Positions 35,280 to 42,471 of a stretch of 64,000 bases of DNA are shown here, in pieces. How positions within the stretch are numbered: the stretch's first letter is position 1; each line of letters starts with the position of its first letter. The DNA is from Dactylosporangium sp040689395 (lineage in GTDB: Bacteria > Actinomycetota > Actinomycetes > Mycobacteriales > Micromonosporaceae). The notes under the pieces were generated by a model, which was given only the letters and a program-made list of their open reading frames with translations, did not search any database and was not told the origin of the DNA. The stretch lies in NCBI RefSeq assembly GCF_040689395.1, contig NZ_JBFAZX010000007.1, forward strand, positions 248,001-312,000, given 5' to 3'. Position numbers and translations under genes: made by a program.

Positions 35280-36782
35280 ATGAGCACGGTGAATGACAGT
35301 GAGAAGTCCTCGCAGAACGGCTCGCCGCGCGAGCCAGCGGGGGCGGATCCACGGCGTTGGCGGGCGCTTGCGCTGCTGGGCGTGCTGCAGTTCATGCTGG
35401 TGCTTGACATCACCATCGTGAATGTGGCACTACCGAAGATCGAGACCAGTCTCGGTTTCTCCCAGGCGGGCCTTGCCTGGGTGGTCAGCGGCTACGTATT
35501 GATGGCGGGCGGCTTCCTGCTGCTCGGTGGCCGGCTGGCAGACGTGTTCGGCCGCCGCCGGATGCTGCTCATCGGGACGGCCCTGTTCATGGTGGCGTCG
35601 GCCGTGTGTGGCGCCGCCCAGAGCCCCGGGATGCTGATCGGCGGCCGCTTCGCGCAGGGCCTGGGCGAGGCGTTCGCCGCGCCGGCGGCACTGGGGCTGA
35701 TCGCGTTGCTGTTCACCGACGCGAAGGAGCGGACCAAGGCCCTGGGGATCTGGGGTGGCCTGACCGGCATCGGCGGGATCACCGGCTACATCATCTCCGG
35801 GCTGTTCACCACGTACCTGTCCTGGCGCGGGATCTTCTACATCAACGTGCCCGTGGCGCTGGTGCTGCTGTTCGTCGTGCCCCGGCTGGTCGCGGAGAAC
35901 CGGATGGTCCGGGAGACCCGCCGCCTCGACTTCACCGGCGCGCTGGTCGCCACCGCCGGCCTGGTCGGCGTGGTGTACGGGCTGCTGGAGGCCGCCTCGC
36001 GGCCCTGGGGCTCCAGCAGCGTGCTGCTGCCCCTGATCGGCGGCGTCGTCCTGCTGGCGGTGACGCTGCTCATCGAGATGCGCTCGTCGGAGCCGCTCAT
36101 CCCGCTGCAGTTCTTCGCCAACCGGACCCGGACGGTCGCCAACGCCACCGCCGTGTTGTTCATGGCGGCGTTCATCCCGTACTCCTTCCTGCTGACCCTC
36201 TTCGAGCAGCAGGTGCTGGGCTACTCCCCGCTGCAGAGCGGCCTGTCGTACCTGCCGCTGGGGATCGCCATCGGCATGGGCATCGGGATGAGCACCGGGC
36301 TCACCCCCAAGGTTGGCGTCAAGGCGATCAGCGCCGTCAGCTTCATCATGGGCGGCGTCGGTCTCCTGCTGACCAGCATGATCACGAAGGACAGCTCGTA
36401 CCTCGGCGGGTTGCTGCCCGGGATGATCATCCTCGGCTTCTTCGCCGGCGCGACCATGCCCGCCATGACCAACGCCGCGCTGCACAACGTCACCGGCCAG
36501 GACTCCGGCCTGGCGTCGGGCGTGCAGACCACCGCGCAGCAGATCGGCAGCGCGCTCGGCCTCGCCACCCTGGTCACGCTGGCGGTCCGCGTCGCGGGCG
36601 ACAAGCTGCAGTCCGGCGCCGCCCCGGCGGCCGCGTTCACCGACGGCTACGTGCTGTCGTTCCGGATCGGCGCGGTGCTGCTCGTGGTCGCGGGTGTCCT
36701 GGTGGCCCTGCTGCTCGAGCGGGGCGTCGCCACGTCGCCGCAGCCGGAGGCGGACGTCGCCCCCGTTCCCGTGAACAGTTGA
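35280..36782 (+). CDS. MFS drug exporter, DHA2 type (second copy)
   Basis: A 500-residue transporter with about 14 membrane segments. Motifs: MLVLDITIVNVALPKIE, LLLGGRLADVFGRRRML (motif A) and GRFAQGLGEAFAAPAALG. ATG 35280 follows GAGGGGAA. An ECF42-like promoter lies just upstream, tying it to the sigma factor at 40722. Likely role is export of, and resistance to, the cluster's product. The dimeric alpha/beta-barrel gene at 36815 follows on the same strand. Confidence 0.9.
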   Translation: MSTVNDSEKSSQNGSPREPAGADPRRWRALALLGVLQFMLVLDITIVNVALPKIETSLGFSQAGLAWVVSGYVLMAGGFLLLGGRLADVFGRRRMLLIGTALFMVASAVCGAAQSPGMLIGGRFAQGLGEAFAAPAALGLIALLFTDAKERTKALGIWGGLTGIGGITGYIISGLFTTYLSWRGIFYINVPVALVLLFVVPRLVAENRMVRETRRLDFTGALVATAGLVGVVYGLLEAASRPWGSSSVLLPLIGGVVLLAVTLLIEMRSSEPLIPLQFFANRTRTVANATAVLFMAAFIPYSFLLTLFEQQVLGYSPLQSGLSYLPLGIAIGMGIGMSTGLTPKVGVKAISAVSFIMGGVGLLLTSMITKDSSYLGGLLPGMIILGFFAGATMPAMTNAALHNVTGQDSGLASGVQTTAQQIGSALGLATLVTLAVRVAGDKLQSGAAPAAAFTDGYVLSFRIGAVLLVVAGVLVALLLERGVATSPQPEADVAPVPVNS

Positions 36783-36814
36783 GACGTGAACAGTCCAGAG
36801 AGGACGGTGTTGTC

Positions 36815-37117
36815 GTGAGCAAGGCCTTCGTCGTTCGGTACGAGATGCGACCGGACAGCGCGGACGAGAACCAGCGGCTCATCGAGAACGTCTTCGCCGA
36901 GCTCGCGCAGAAGCAGCCGGACGGCATCCGGTACGCGTCCTTCCGGCTTGACGACGGCGTGACCTTCGTCCATGTCGGGATCTCCTCCGACGACAGCAAC
37001 GCGTTGGGCGAGACGGCCGCCTTCCAGGAGTTCCAGAAGGCCTTCGGCGAGCGGGCCGCCACCAAACCGGTGGCCAGCGGCGCCCAGGTGGTGGGGTCGT
37101 ACGGCTTCGACCGATAG
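36815..37117 (+). CDS. Small dimeric alpha/beta-barrel (ABM-like) protein
   Basis: A 100-residue protein starting at GTG 36815, 32 bases after the exporter stop. The sequence VSKAFVVRYEMRPDSADENQ, with GIRYASFRLDDGVTFVHVG and a closing VVGSYGF, is typical of small ferredoxin-like dimers that act as monooxygenases or cyclases, or have lost activity. Probably cotranscribed with the exporter. Confidence 0.72.
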   Translation: MSKAFVVRYEMRPDSADENQRLIENVFAELAQKQPDGIRYASFRLDDGVTFVHVGISSDDSNALGETAAFQEFQKAFGERAATKPVASGAQVVGSYGFDR

Positions 37118-37155
37118 CCGCGCACCCCGCTCGTGAACGCGTTCCGCACGACGGG

Positions 37156-37259
37156 CAGGCGCCGCCGACGCTGACTTCAGCAGCGCCGGCGGCGCCTGTT
37201 CACCGGCGTTCCCGGCACAAAAGAATGTCCGTGCACCGCCGGTGAGCGATGCACGGACA
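37156..37259. terminator. Two successive hairpins between convergent genes
   Basis: First hairpin 37156-37198: 12-bp arms CAGGCGCCGCCG with an inner CGCTG/CAGCG pair. Second hairpin 37226-37259: 10-bp arms TGTCCGTGCA. Together they separate the ABM-like gene (plus) from the hydrolase (minus). Confidence 0.72.
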
Positions 37260-37275
37260 CCCATTTGAGCGGCTT

Positions 37276-38151
37276 TCAGGAGGTGAAGAAGTCCTTGACC
37301 AGGGGAGCGGCCTTGCGTTGGTCGGGCACGTGGCCTTCGCCTTCGAGGAACAGCAGCGAGGCGTCCGGGATCTCCTCGGAAAGGGTCACCATGGCATCGC
37401 GGATGGAGACCGCCGTGTCCGCGCCGCAGAGCAGGAAGGTCGGCACCGTGATCTGTGGCAGAAGGTCGAAGGGAATGGCGCTGTGCTGCTCGTCGATGAT
37501 CGAGTCGTAAAGCATCGACGGCGCGTTGGCCTCGAAGCCCTTCCACGCCGGGTGCCGCTTGAAGTTGTCCAGCGTCTCGGGGGTGAGGAAGCCGACGACC
37601 TCCATCCCGAAGAGCGTGACCGCCTCCTCCCGGCGGTCCTCGGCGAGCAGCTGCTTCAACCGCGTCATCTGCTCGGGCGTGATCTTCGGGTAGCAGTACG
37701 GCGGCTCGTACATGGCGAGCTTCGCCATCGGCACTCCGCCGGCGGCGGCGTGCACGGCGATGATCCCGCCGGTGCAGTTGGCGAACACGTGCCCCGGCTC
37801 GCCGGCCAGTTCGGTCACCGCGGCCAGGTCCTCGACCTCACGCTGGATCGTGTACTGGTCGGGGTCGCCGTAGCCGCTGTCGCCGCGACCGCGGCGGTCG
37901 TAGTTGTACACCGTGAAACGGTCGGAGAGCATCTGGGCGAAGGCGCCGAACATGAAGCGGTCGTTGAGGCCTCCGCCGATCACCATGGCGGCCGGGCCGC
38001 TGCCGGAGATCTCGACGGCGATCGAGGTGCCGTCCGCCGAGGTGACGAATTCCAAGCGGCCGCCGGCCGGTGCGTCGTAGTCGTCGTCGAGGTAGGTGTC
38101 CAGCCCTTCGGGGGCGACCCCGATGTCGGCTTGCCTTGTTGTATCTTCCAT
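37276..38151 (-). CDS. Alpha/beta hydrolase with cysteine nucleophile
   Basis: A 291-residue alpha/beta hydrolase. The oxyanion region reads MVIGGGLNDRFMFG, the strand-loop YNYDRRGRGDSG is standard, and the nucleophile elbow is VFANCTGGIIAVH, with cysteine in the place of the usual serine (GxSxG). The catalytic histidine is in GEGHVPDQR. ATG 38151 follows CCAGGAGG. Cysteine at this position suggests acyl transfer, a hydrolase with altered chemistry (as in dienelactone hydrolases), or reduced activity. A motif found 62 bases upstream recurs before the monooxygenase at 40638. Confidence 0.82.
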   Translation of the reverse strand: MEDTTRQADIGVAPEGLDTYLDDDYDAPAGGRLEFVTSADGTSIAVEISGSGPAAMVIGGGLNDRFMFGAFAQMLSDRFTVYNYDRRGRGDSGYGDPDQYTIQREVEDLAAVTELAGEPGHVFANCTGGIIAVHAAAGGVPMAKLAMYEPPYCYPKITPEQMTRLKQLLAEDRREEAVTLFGMEVVGFLTPETLDNFKRHPAWKGFEANAPSMLYDSIIDEQHSAIPFDLLPQITVPTFLLCGADTAVSIRDAMVTLSEEIPDASLLFLEGEGHVPDQRKAAPLVKDFFTS

Positions 38152-38212
38152 GCGTGGCCTCCTGGATGTGGTGAGCCGGATCGCATTGTCACGCTAACTT
38201 CGGCATCGCAGT

Positions 38213-38233
38213 CCGTGCATCTCCGTGATTGCG
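38213..38233 (-). promoter_or_regulatory. Shared upstream motif CCGTGCATCTC-N5-TTGCG, copy 1
   Basis: Plus-strand CCGTGCATCTC, five bases, TTGCG. Its near edge is exactly 62 bases from the hydrolase start codon. All 16 defined bases recur at 40700-40720, also 62 bases from its gene. Confidence 0.55.
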
Positions 38234-38335
38234 GAACTGCCGCGTAAAACTCCGGCCGTCATCCATTTCTGACCGGCCCGAGTCGTCTATTCTGACTCTC
38301 GTCGAAATCCACTCACATGAAGGAGAACGCGCACC

Positions 38336-38536
38336 ATGACGACCCCGTCGAGCGGACCGCGAATCAGTTTCCCGGCCATCGAGAAGAAGTACGGAAAGTC
38401 GATCGATGAATGGATGACGATCATCTCGTCGTCACCGCTGACCAAGCATTCCGAACTCGTCAACTGGCTGAAGACGGAGCACGGCGTCGGGCACGGGCAC
38501 GCCACGGCGCTGGTCCACAAGCAGAAGGAACAGTAG
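38336..38536 (+). CDS. DUF4287 small protein
   Basis: A 66-residue protein from ATG 38336 (GAAGGAG upstream). The sequence FPAIEKKYGKSIDEWMTII and HSELVNWLKTEHGVGHGHA is the DUF4287 signature (a short helical domain often found before DUF5655). Function unknown. Divergent from the hydrolase. Confidence 0.85.
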   Translation: MTTPSSGPRISFPAIEKKYGKSIDEWMTIISSSPLTKHSELVNWLKTEHGVGHGHATALVHKQKEQ

Positions 38537-38562
38537 GCCTGCGGCGCTCCGGCCGCCGGCGA

Positions 38563-39300
38563 TCACGTCGTCGGCGGCCGGCAGGCGGTGACGACCGGCT
38601 TGTAGTTGTCGTGATGGCGCAGCCACGGGCGGCCGGGGGAGTCCTGGCGGCCCAGCGGGGTGAGGTCCAGGTAGTTGTAGGTGCCCTGGAGGAGCTCCAT
38701 GTTGTCCCCGTAGGCGGAGTAGGTGTGCAGCACGTCGTCGCCCTCCCGCAGGAAGACGCTGACCCCGCCCTGCTCGCCCTGGGTGTAGAAGGGCTCGCCG
38801 TCGCGTTCGAGCGTGGCCTTGTCGCGGAAGTCGTATTGGACCGGGGCGACGTCCTCGTCGAGCGTGACGTGGAAGTCGTAGTTGAACGAGCTGCCGTAGG
38901 AGGAGTACCACGGCAGGATCCAGCCCATCCGCCGCTGGAACGGCTCGATCTTCGCCCGCGGAGCGCGGGAGACGAGCGCGATCGTGGTGTCCCGGGAGTG
39001 CAGGTGTGCCGGGTGCCCGATGTTGTCGGTGAGGAACGAGCAGTGCTTGCAGCCCTGGTCCCACGCGGGGTCGAACATGAAGTGGTAGATGATCAGCTGA
39101 CGGCGTCCCTCGAAGAGGTCCACCAGGCGGGCGCTGCCGCCGGGCCCCTCGAAGACGTAGTCCTTCTCGACCAGGACGGCTGGCAGCGCGCGGCGAGCGG
39201 CGGAGACGGCGTCGCGCGCCCGCAGGAGCGCTATCTCCTGGGTTCGCAGTTCCTGGCGAGCGGTCAACCATTGGTCGGACGTGACCACCTGCGGGCTCAT
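38563..39300 (-). CDS. DUF899 thioredoxin-like protein
   Basis: A 245-residue DUF899 protein. It has the opening VTSDQWLTARQELRTQE, the conserved YHFMFDPAWDQGCKHCSFL with a CxxC pair, and the terminal tryptophan-rich PWLRHHDNYK. The fold is thioredoxin-like; the reaction is unknown. ATG 39300 follows AGGAG. An ECF42-type promoter lies 48-76 bases upstream, so it is probably a member of the sigma regulon inside the cluster. Confidence 0.86.
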   Translation of the reverse strand: MSPQVVTSDQWLTARQELRTQEIALLRARDAVSAARRALPAVLVEKDYVFEGPGGSARLVDLFEGRRQLIIYHFMFDPAWDQGCKHCSFLTDNIGHPAHLHSRDTTIALVSRAPRAKIEPFQRRMGWILPWYSSYGSSFNYDFHVTLDEDVAPVQYDFRDKATLERDGEPFYTQGEQGGVSVFLREGDDVLHTYSAYGDNMELLQGTYNYLDLTPLGRQDSPGRPWLRHHDNYKPVVTACRPPTT

Positions 39301-39347
39301 CGATACACTCCTCGGGCGCCGGCGCCCCGGTTGGCGCCTCTATCAGG

Positions 39348-39376
39348 TAGTCGGAGCCGACGCCCGGATTCCGACA
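39348..39376 (-). promoter_or_regulatory. ECF42-type promoter of the DUF899 gene
   Basis: On the minus strand TGTCGG (39376-39371), 17-base spacer, CGACTA (39353-39348). The flanks (AATCC after the -35, CTC before and CCT after the -10) match the sites at 35208 and 45422. Confidence 0.72.
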
Positions 39377-39394
39377 TCCGCCGGCCAACGCGAC

Positions 39395-39434
39395 GGCCCC
39401 GGCCGTGCCGGACAGTGCCGGGACGGCCGGGGCC
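39395..39434 (-). terminator. Hairpin after the flavin monooxygenase gene
   Basis: 12-bp arms GGCCCCGGCCGT and complement, 16-base loop, just past the stop at 39457. Confidence 0.65.
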
Positions 39435-39456
39435 GGTGGTGTGCTCGGCGGCGCGA

Positions 39457-40638
39457 CTACACGAAGAAGGTGTTGGGCTCCAGGCCGCACAGGACCCGCC
39501 CGTACAGCTCGAGGTTGTTGGCGGGCAGGTTCAGCGCGTGCAGGGTGATGGCCTGCACGTCGCGCTGGATCCGCTGGATCGGCACCGAGCTGTGGATGGA
39601 CGAGCCGCCGCTGGCCATGGCCAGGGTGGTCACGGCCTCGTGGGCCAGCTGGCAGACCCGGCCGACCGAGACCCGGGCGTACGCGCGTTCGCGCATCGTC
39701 CACGGCTCGCCGGCGATCCCCTTCCTGTCGACCATCTCGGCGATGCGGCGGGCGTGGTACTCCGCCTCGTCCGTCTTCAGCGCGGCCTCGGCCACCTGCA
39801 GGTGGGTGATCGGTGCCTCGAGCTGGCTGGTGTAGTTGGTGTTGGTGATGGCACGCCCGGGCAGCCAGTCGAGGAAGGCCTCCTGGGCGGCCCGGGACAG
39901 ACCGACGAGCTTGCCGACCGTGGCCGCGGAGATCGGCCCGGCCATCGGGCCACGGTAGATCGGGTTGTCCGCGTTGAGCTTCGACGCGTACTGCTCCTGC
40001 ATCATCGCGGCGATGGGCAGGTAGCGCTCGGCCGGGACGAACACGTCTTCGGCCACCGCGGAGACGCTGCCGGTGCCGCGCAGCCCGGAGACGTCCCAGT
40101 CGTCCAGGAGCGTCAGGTCACCGATCGGCACCACGGCCATGATGGGTTCGGCGCCACCGTCGGCGGTCGGCAGGATCGCCGAGAGCAGCTTCCACTGGCT
40201 GTGCGAGGCGCCGCTGTTGAAGGCCCATTTGCCGGAGATGACGACCCCGCCGTCCTTGGGCGTCGCCATGCCGGTCGGGGCCAGGGTGCCGCAGATGCGC
40301 ACGTCGGGGTTGGCGAAGACCTCGTCCTGCACCTCGTCCGGGAAGTGGGCGACGTTCCAGGACATGATCCACCAGGCGGCCACGTTGAACGCGGCCGAAC
40401 CGTCGCCGCGGCCGAGCTCGATGCCGACGTCGACGAGGGTGGCCGCGTCGCACTCGTAACCGCCGTAGCGGGCCGGCACCCGCATCCGGAAGATCCCGGC
40501 CTCGGTCATCGCCTCCACGCTCTCGTCGGCGAGCCGCCGGTTACGCTCGGACCACAGAGCGTTGCCGCGTAGCACCGGCACCAGCTCGGCTGCGCGCCGC
40601 AGCAGGCCGGCCCGGTCCGGTTCCTGGATGGTCTTCAC
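39457..40638 (-). CDS. Acyl-CoA-dehydrogenase-fold flavin monooxygenase
   Basis: A 393-residue protein with the acyl-CoA dehydrogenase fold. The N-terminal helical domain contains MRVPARYGGYECDAATLVD, the middle beta domain VISGKWAFNSGASHSQWKLL and LDDWDVSGLRGTGS, and the C-terminal domain ends with LYGRVLCGLEPNTFFV. The pattern fits group D two-component monooxygenases (HsaA-like) or amino-sugar N-oxygenases, rather than a fatty-acid dehydrogenase: there is no obvious catalytic glutamate. GTG 40638 follows AAGGAGGAG. A flavin reductase partner is not in the window. Confidence 0.8.
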   Translation of the reverse strand: MKTIQEPDRAGLLRRAAELVPVLRGNALWSERNRRLADESVEAMTEAGIFRMRVPARYGGYECDAATLVDVGIELGRGDGSAAFNVAAWWIMSWNVAHFPDEVQDEVFANPDVRICGTLAPTGMATPKDGGVVISGKWAFNSGASHSQWKLLSAILPTADGGAEPIMAVVPIGDLTLLDDWDVSGLRGTGSVSAVAEDVFVPAERYLPIAAMMQEQYASKLNADNPIYRGPMAGPISAATVGKLVGLSRAAQEAFLDWLPGRAITNTNYTSQLEAPITHLQVAEAALKTDEAEYHARRIAEMVDRKGIAGEPWTMRERAYARVSVGRVCQLAHEAVTTLAMASGGSSIHSSVPIQRIQRDVQAITLHALNLPANNLELYGRVLCGLEPNTFFV

Positions 40639-40699
40639 GAACTCCTCCTTCGACGACGGCTCTACGCCCACCGCCCGACGATGTCAGCCGGAGCACCGG

Positions 40700-40720
40700 C
40701 CGTGCATCTCTGGAGTTGCG
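40700..40720 (-). promoter_or_regulatory. Shared upstream motif CCGTGCATCTC-N5-TTGCG, copy 2
   Basis: Identical defined bases to 38213-38233 and the same 62-base distance to the GTG 40638 start. This also supports that start choice. It falls just short of the stop codon of the sigma gene at 40722. Confidence 0.55.
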
Positions 40721-40721
40721 A

Positions 40722-41954
40722 TCACTGCTCGCGGTCGCCCCGAACCAGCCGCTGGGCCCTGGCCTCCAGGTAGCGCCGCTCGGGCAGACTCGTCGTGCGG
40801 CGGCCGGCGACCTCGTACGCCTCGTACGCGGCGGCGACCTCGCCGGCCATCTCCAGCAGGTGGGCGCGCACGGCGTAGAGGCGGTGCCCGTTGGCCATCC
40901 GCTCGTCGGCGTCCAGGGTGGCGAGCAGCTCGAGGCCGGCCTGCGGGCCGCGCACCATGGCCAGCGCGATCGACTGGTTGAGGCGCACCACGGGATTGGG
41001 CCAGGCCTGGTCCAGCAGCTGGTACAGCACCAGGATCTGGGGCCAGTCGGTGTCCTCGGCGCGTGGCGCCTCGTCGTGCACCGCGGCGATCGCCGCCTGC
41101 AGCTGGTACGGCCCGAGGACCGCCCGGGCCAGCGTACGGGTGATCAACGCGCATCCCTCGTCGATCTGCTCCCGGTTCCACCGGGTCCGGTCCTGCTCGG
41201 CGAGGGGGATGAGGACGCCGTCGGGCCCGGTCCGTGCCGGTCGGCGCGCCTCGGTGAGCAGCATGAGCGCGAGCAGCCCGGCCACTTCGCCGTCGGTGGG
41301 CAGCAGGCGGTGCACCTCCCGGGTGAGCCGGATGGCCTCGCCGGTCAGGCTCGTGCGCTGCAGATCCGGGCCCGACGTGCTCGTGTAGCCCTCGTTGAAG
41401 ATCAGGTAGAGCACGTGCAGGACGGTCCGCATCCGTTCGGTCGGGTCGGGCGGCATGGCGAAGGTCGCGCCGGTGGCCTTGAGCCGTTGCTTGGCCCGGC
41501 TGATCCGCTGGCTCATCGTCGCCTCGCTGACCAGGAACGCGCTGGCGATCTGCTCGGTGGTCAGCCCGCCGACGGCGCGTAGCGTCAGCGCCATCCGCGA
41601 TGACGGGCTCAGCTCGGGATGGCAGCACAGCAGCAACAGCGTGAGCGTGTCGTCGCCCTCGGGCCGGAGGTCCTCGGGTGCCGGTGAGAGCAGCTCGTCG
41701 GTCGGGACGAGCGCGGCGACGACGGCCTCACGCTGGTGGCGGGCCGCCTCGCTGCGGCGGGCGTCGATCAGCCGCCGGGCGCCGACCGTGATCAACCAGG
41801 CCGACGGGTTGTCGGGGATGCCCTGCTTCGGCCACTGCATCGCGGCGGCGAGCAGTGCGTCCTGAACGGCGTCCTCGCACGCGTCGATGGATCCGTAGCG
41901 ACGGACGAGGACGCCCAGCACGCTGGGCGTCAACGACCGCAACAGATCCTCCAA
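40722..41954 (-). CDS. ECF sigma factor, ECF42 group (SigJ-like with C-terminal TPR/DUF6596 domain)
   Basis: A 410-residue sigma factor. Region 2 is at the N-terminus (ACEDAVQDALLAAAMQW; NPSAWLITVGARRLIDARR), region 4 near 110-165 (GLTTEQIASAFLVSEATMSQ), and a long helical repeat extension follows (LLALMLLTEARRPAR; RGPQAGLELLATLDADER). That layout and the DGPF gene immediately upstream (three bases) define the ECF42 group, which lacks a classical anti-sigma factor. TTG 41954 is the start, with GGAG ahead. Probable targets are the three promoters listed at 35208, 39348 and 45394. Confidence 0.88.
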   Translation of the reverse strand: MEDLLRSLTPSVLGVLVRRYGSIDACEDAVQDALLAAAMQWPKQGIPDNPSAWLITVGARRLIDARRSEAARHQREAVVAALVPTDELLSPAPEDLRPEGDDTLTLLLLCCHPELSPSSRMALTLRAVGGLTTEQIASAFLVSEATMSQRISRAKQRLKATGATFAMPPDPTERMRTVLHVLYLIFNEGYTSTSGPDLQRTSLTGEAIRLTREVHRLLPTDGEVAGLLALMLLTEARRPARTGPDGVLIPLAEQDRTRWNREQIDEGCALITRTLARAVLGPYQLQAAIAAVHDEAPRAEDTDWPQILVLYQLLDQAWPNPVVRLNQSIALAMVRGPQAGLELLATLDADERMANGHRLYAVRAHLLEMAGEVAAAYEAYEVAGRRTTSLPERRYLEARAQRLVRGDREQ

Positions 41955-41957
41955 TGA

Positions 41958-42347
41958 TCACATCTCCATCTCGGAGCGATCCACCACCGGCCGGATCTCC
42001 ACCCCGCCGTAGCGCGCGTCCGGGAAGCGGGCCGCGATCTCGGCCGCCCGCTCGGGTGTCGCGCAGTCCACGACGAAGTAGCCGGCCATCTGTTCCTTCG
42101 CGTCCGCGAACGGGCCGTCCGTCACCGCGGGTGCCCCGTCGCGGAAGCGGATGGTCCGGCTCTTGACCGGATCGCCCAGGGCCGCCGTGTCGATCAGCTC
42201 GCCGGACTGCGCGATCTCCGTCATCAGCACGCGGAACTCATCCAGCTGAGCAGCTCGTTCCGCCGGGGTCAGCTGCGCGTGCTGATGCAGGAACATCGGA
42301 TGCACCCAGGTCGCCGGATTGCTGTAGATCATGATCACATACTTCAA
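41958..42347 (-). CDS. DGPF (YCII-related) protein, partner of the sigma factor
   Basis: A 129-residue YCII-fold protein with the name-giving motif TDGPFADAKEQMAGYF and the opening KYVIMIYSNPATWVHPMF. TTG 42347 is chosen by alignment with the paralogue at 44961, which has a clear GTG start and the same length. DGPF proteins accompany ECF42 sigma factors and may sense a ligand or reactive species; mechanism not established. Confidence 0.85.
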   Translation of the reverse strand: MKYVIMIYSNPATWVHPMFLHQHAQLTPAERAAQLDEFRVLMTEIAQSGELIDTAALGDPVKSRTIRFRDGAPAVTDGPFADAKEQMAGYFVVDCATPERAAEIAARFPDARYGGVEIRPVVDRSEMEM

Positions 42348-42471
42348 GGTCACCCTCGGCATTCCGGCGCGAACGCGCCACGTACCACACGATAGCGACG
42401 ATACGCGGGGGTGTGGACACCGACGCGCAGGTCCTGGGGTGACCGCGGTGCCGGGTGGTGCGGCCGGGTGG

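Noticed and set aside
38281..38328. CGTCGAAATCC upstream of the DUF4287 gene as a fourth ECF42 promoter
   Set aside because: The -35-like part matches, but the position 17 bases downstream is the ribosome site, not CGACTw.
39457..40638. Ordinary acyl-CoA dehydrogenase
   Set aside because: The catalytic-base region does not look like that of fatty acyl-CoA dehydrogenases and the sequence fits flavin monooxygenases of the same fold better.
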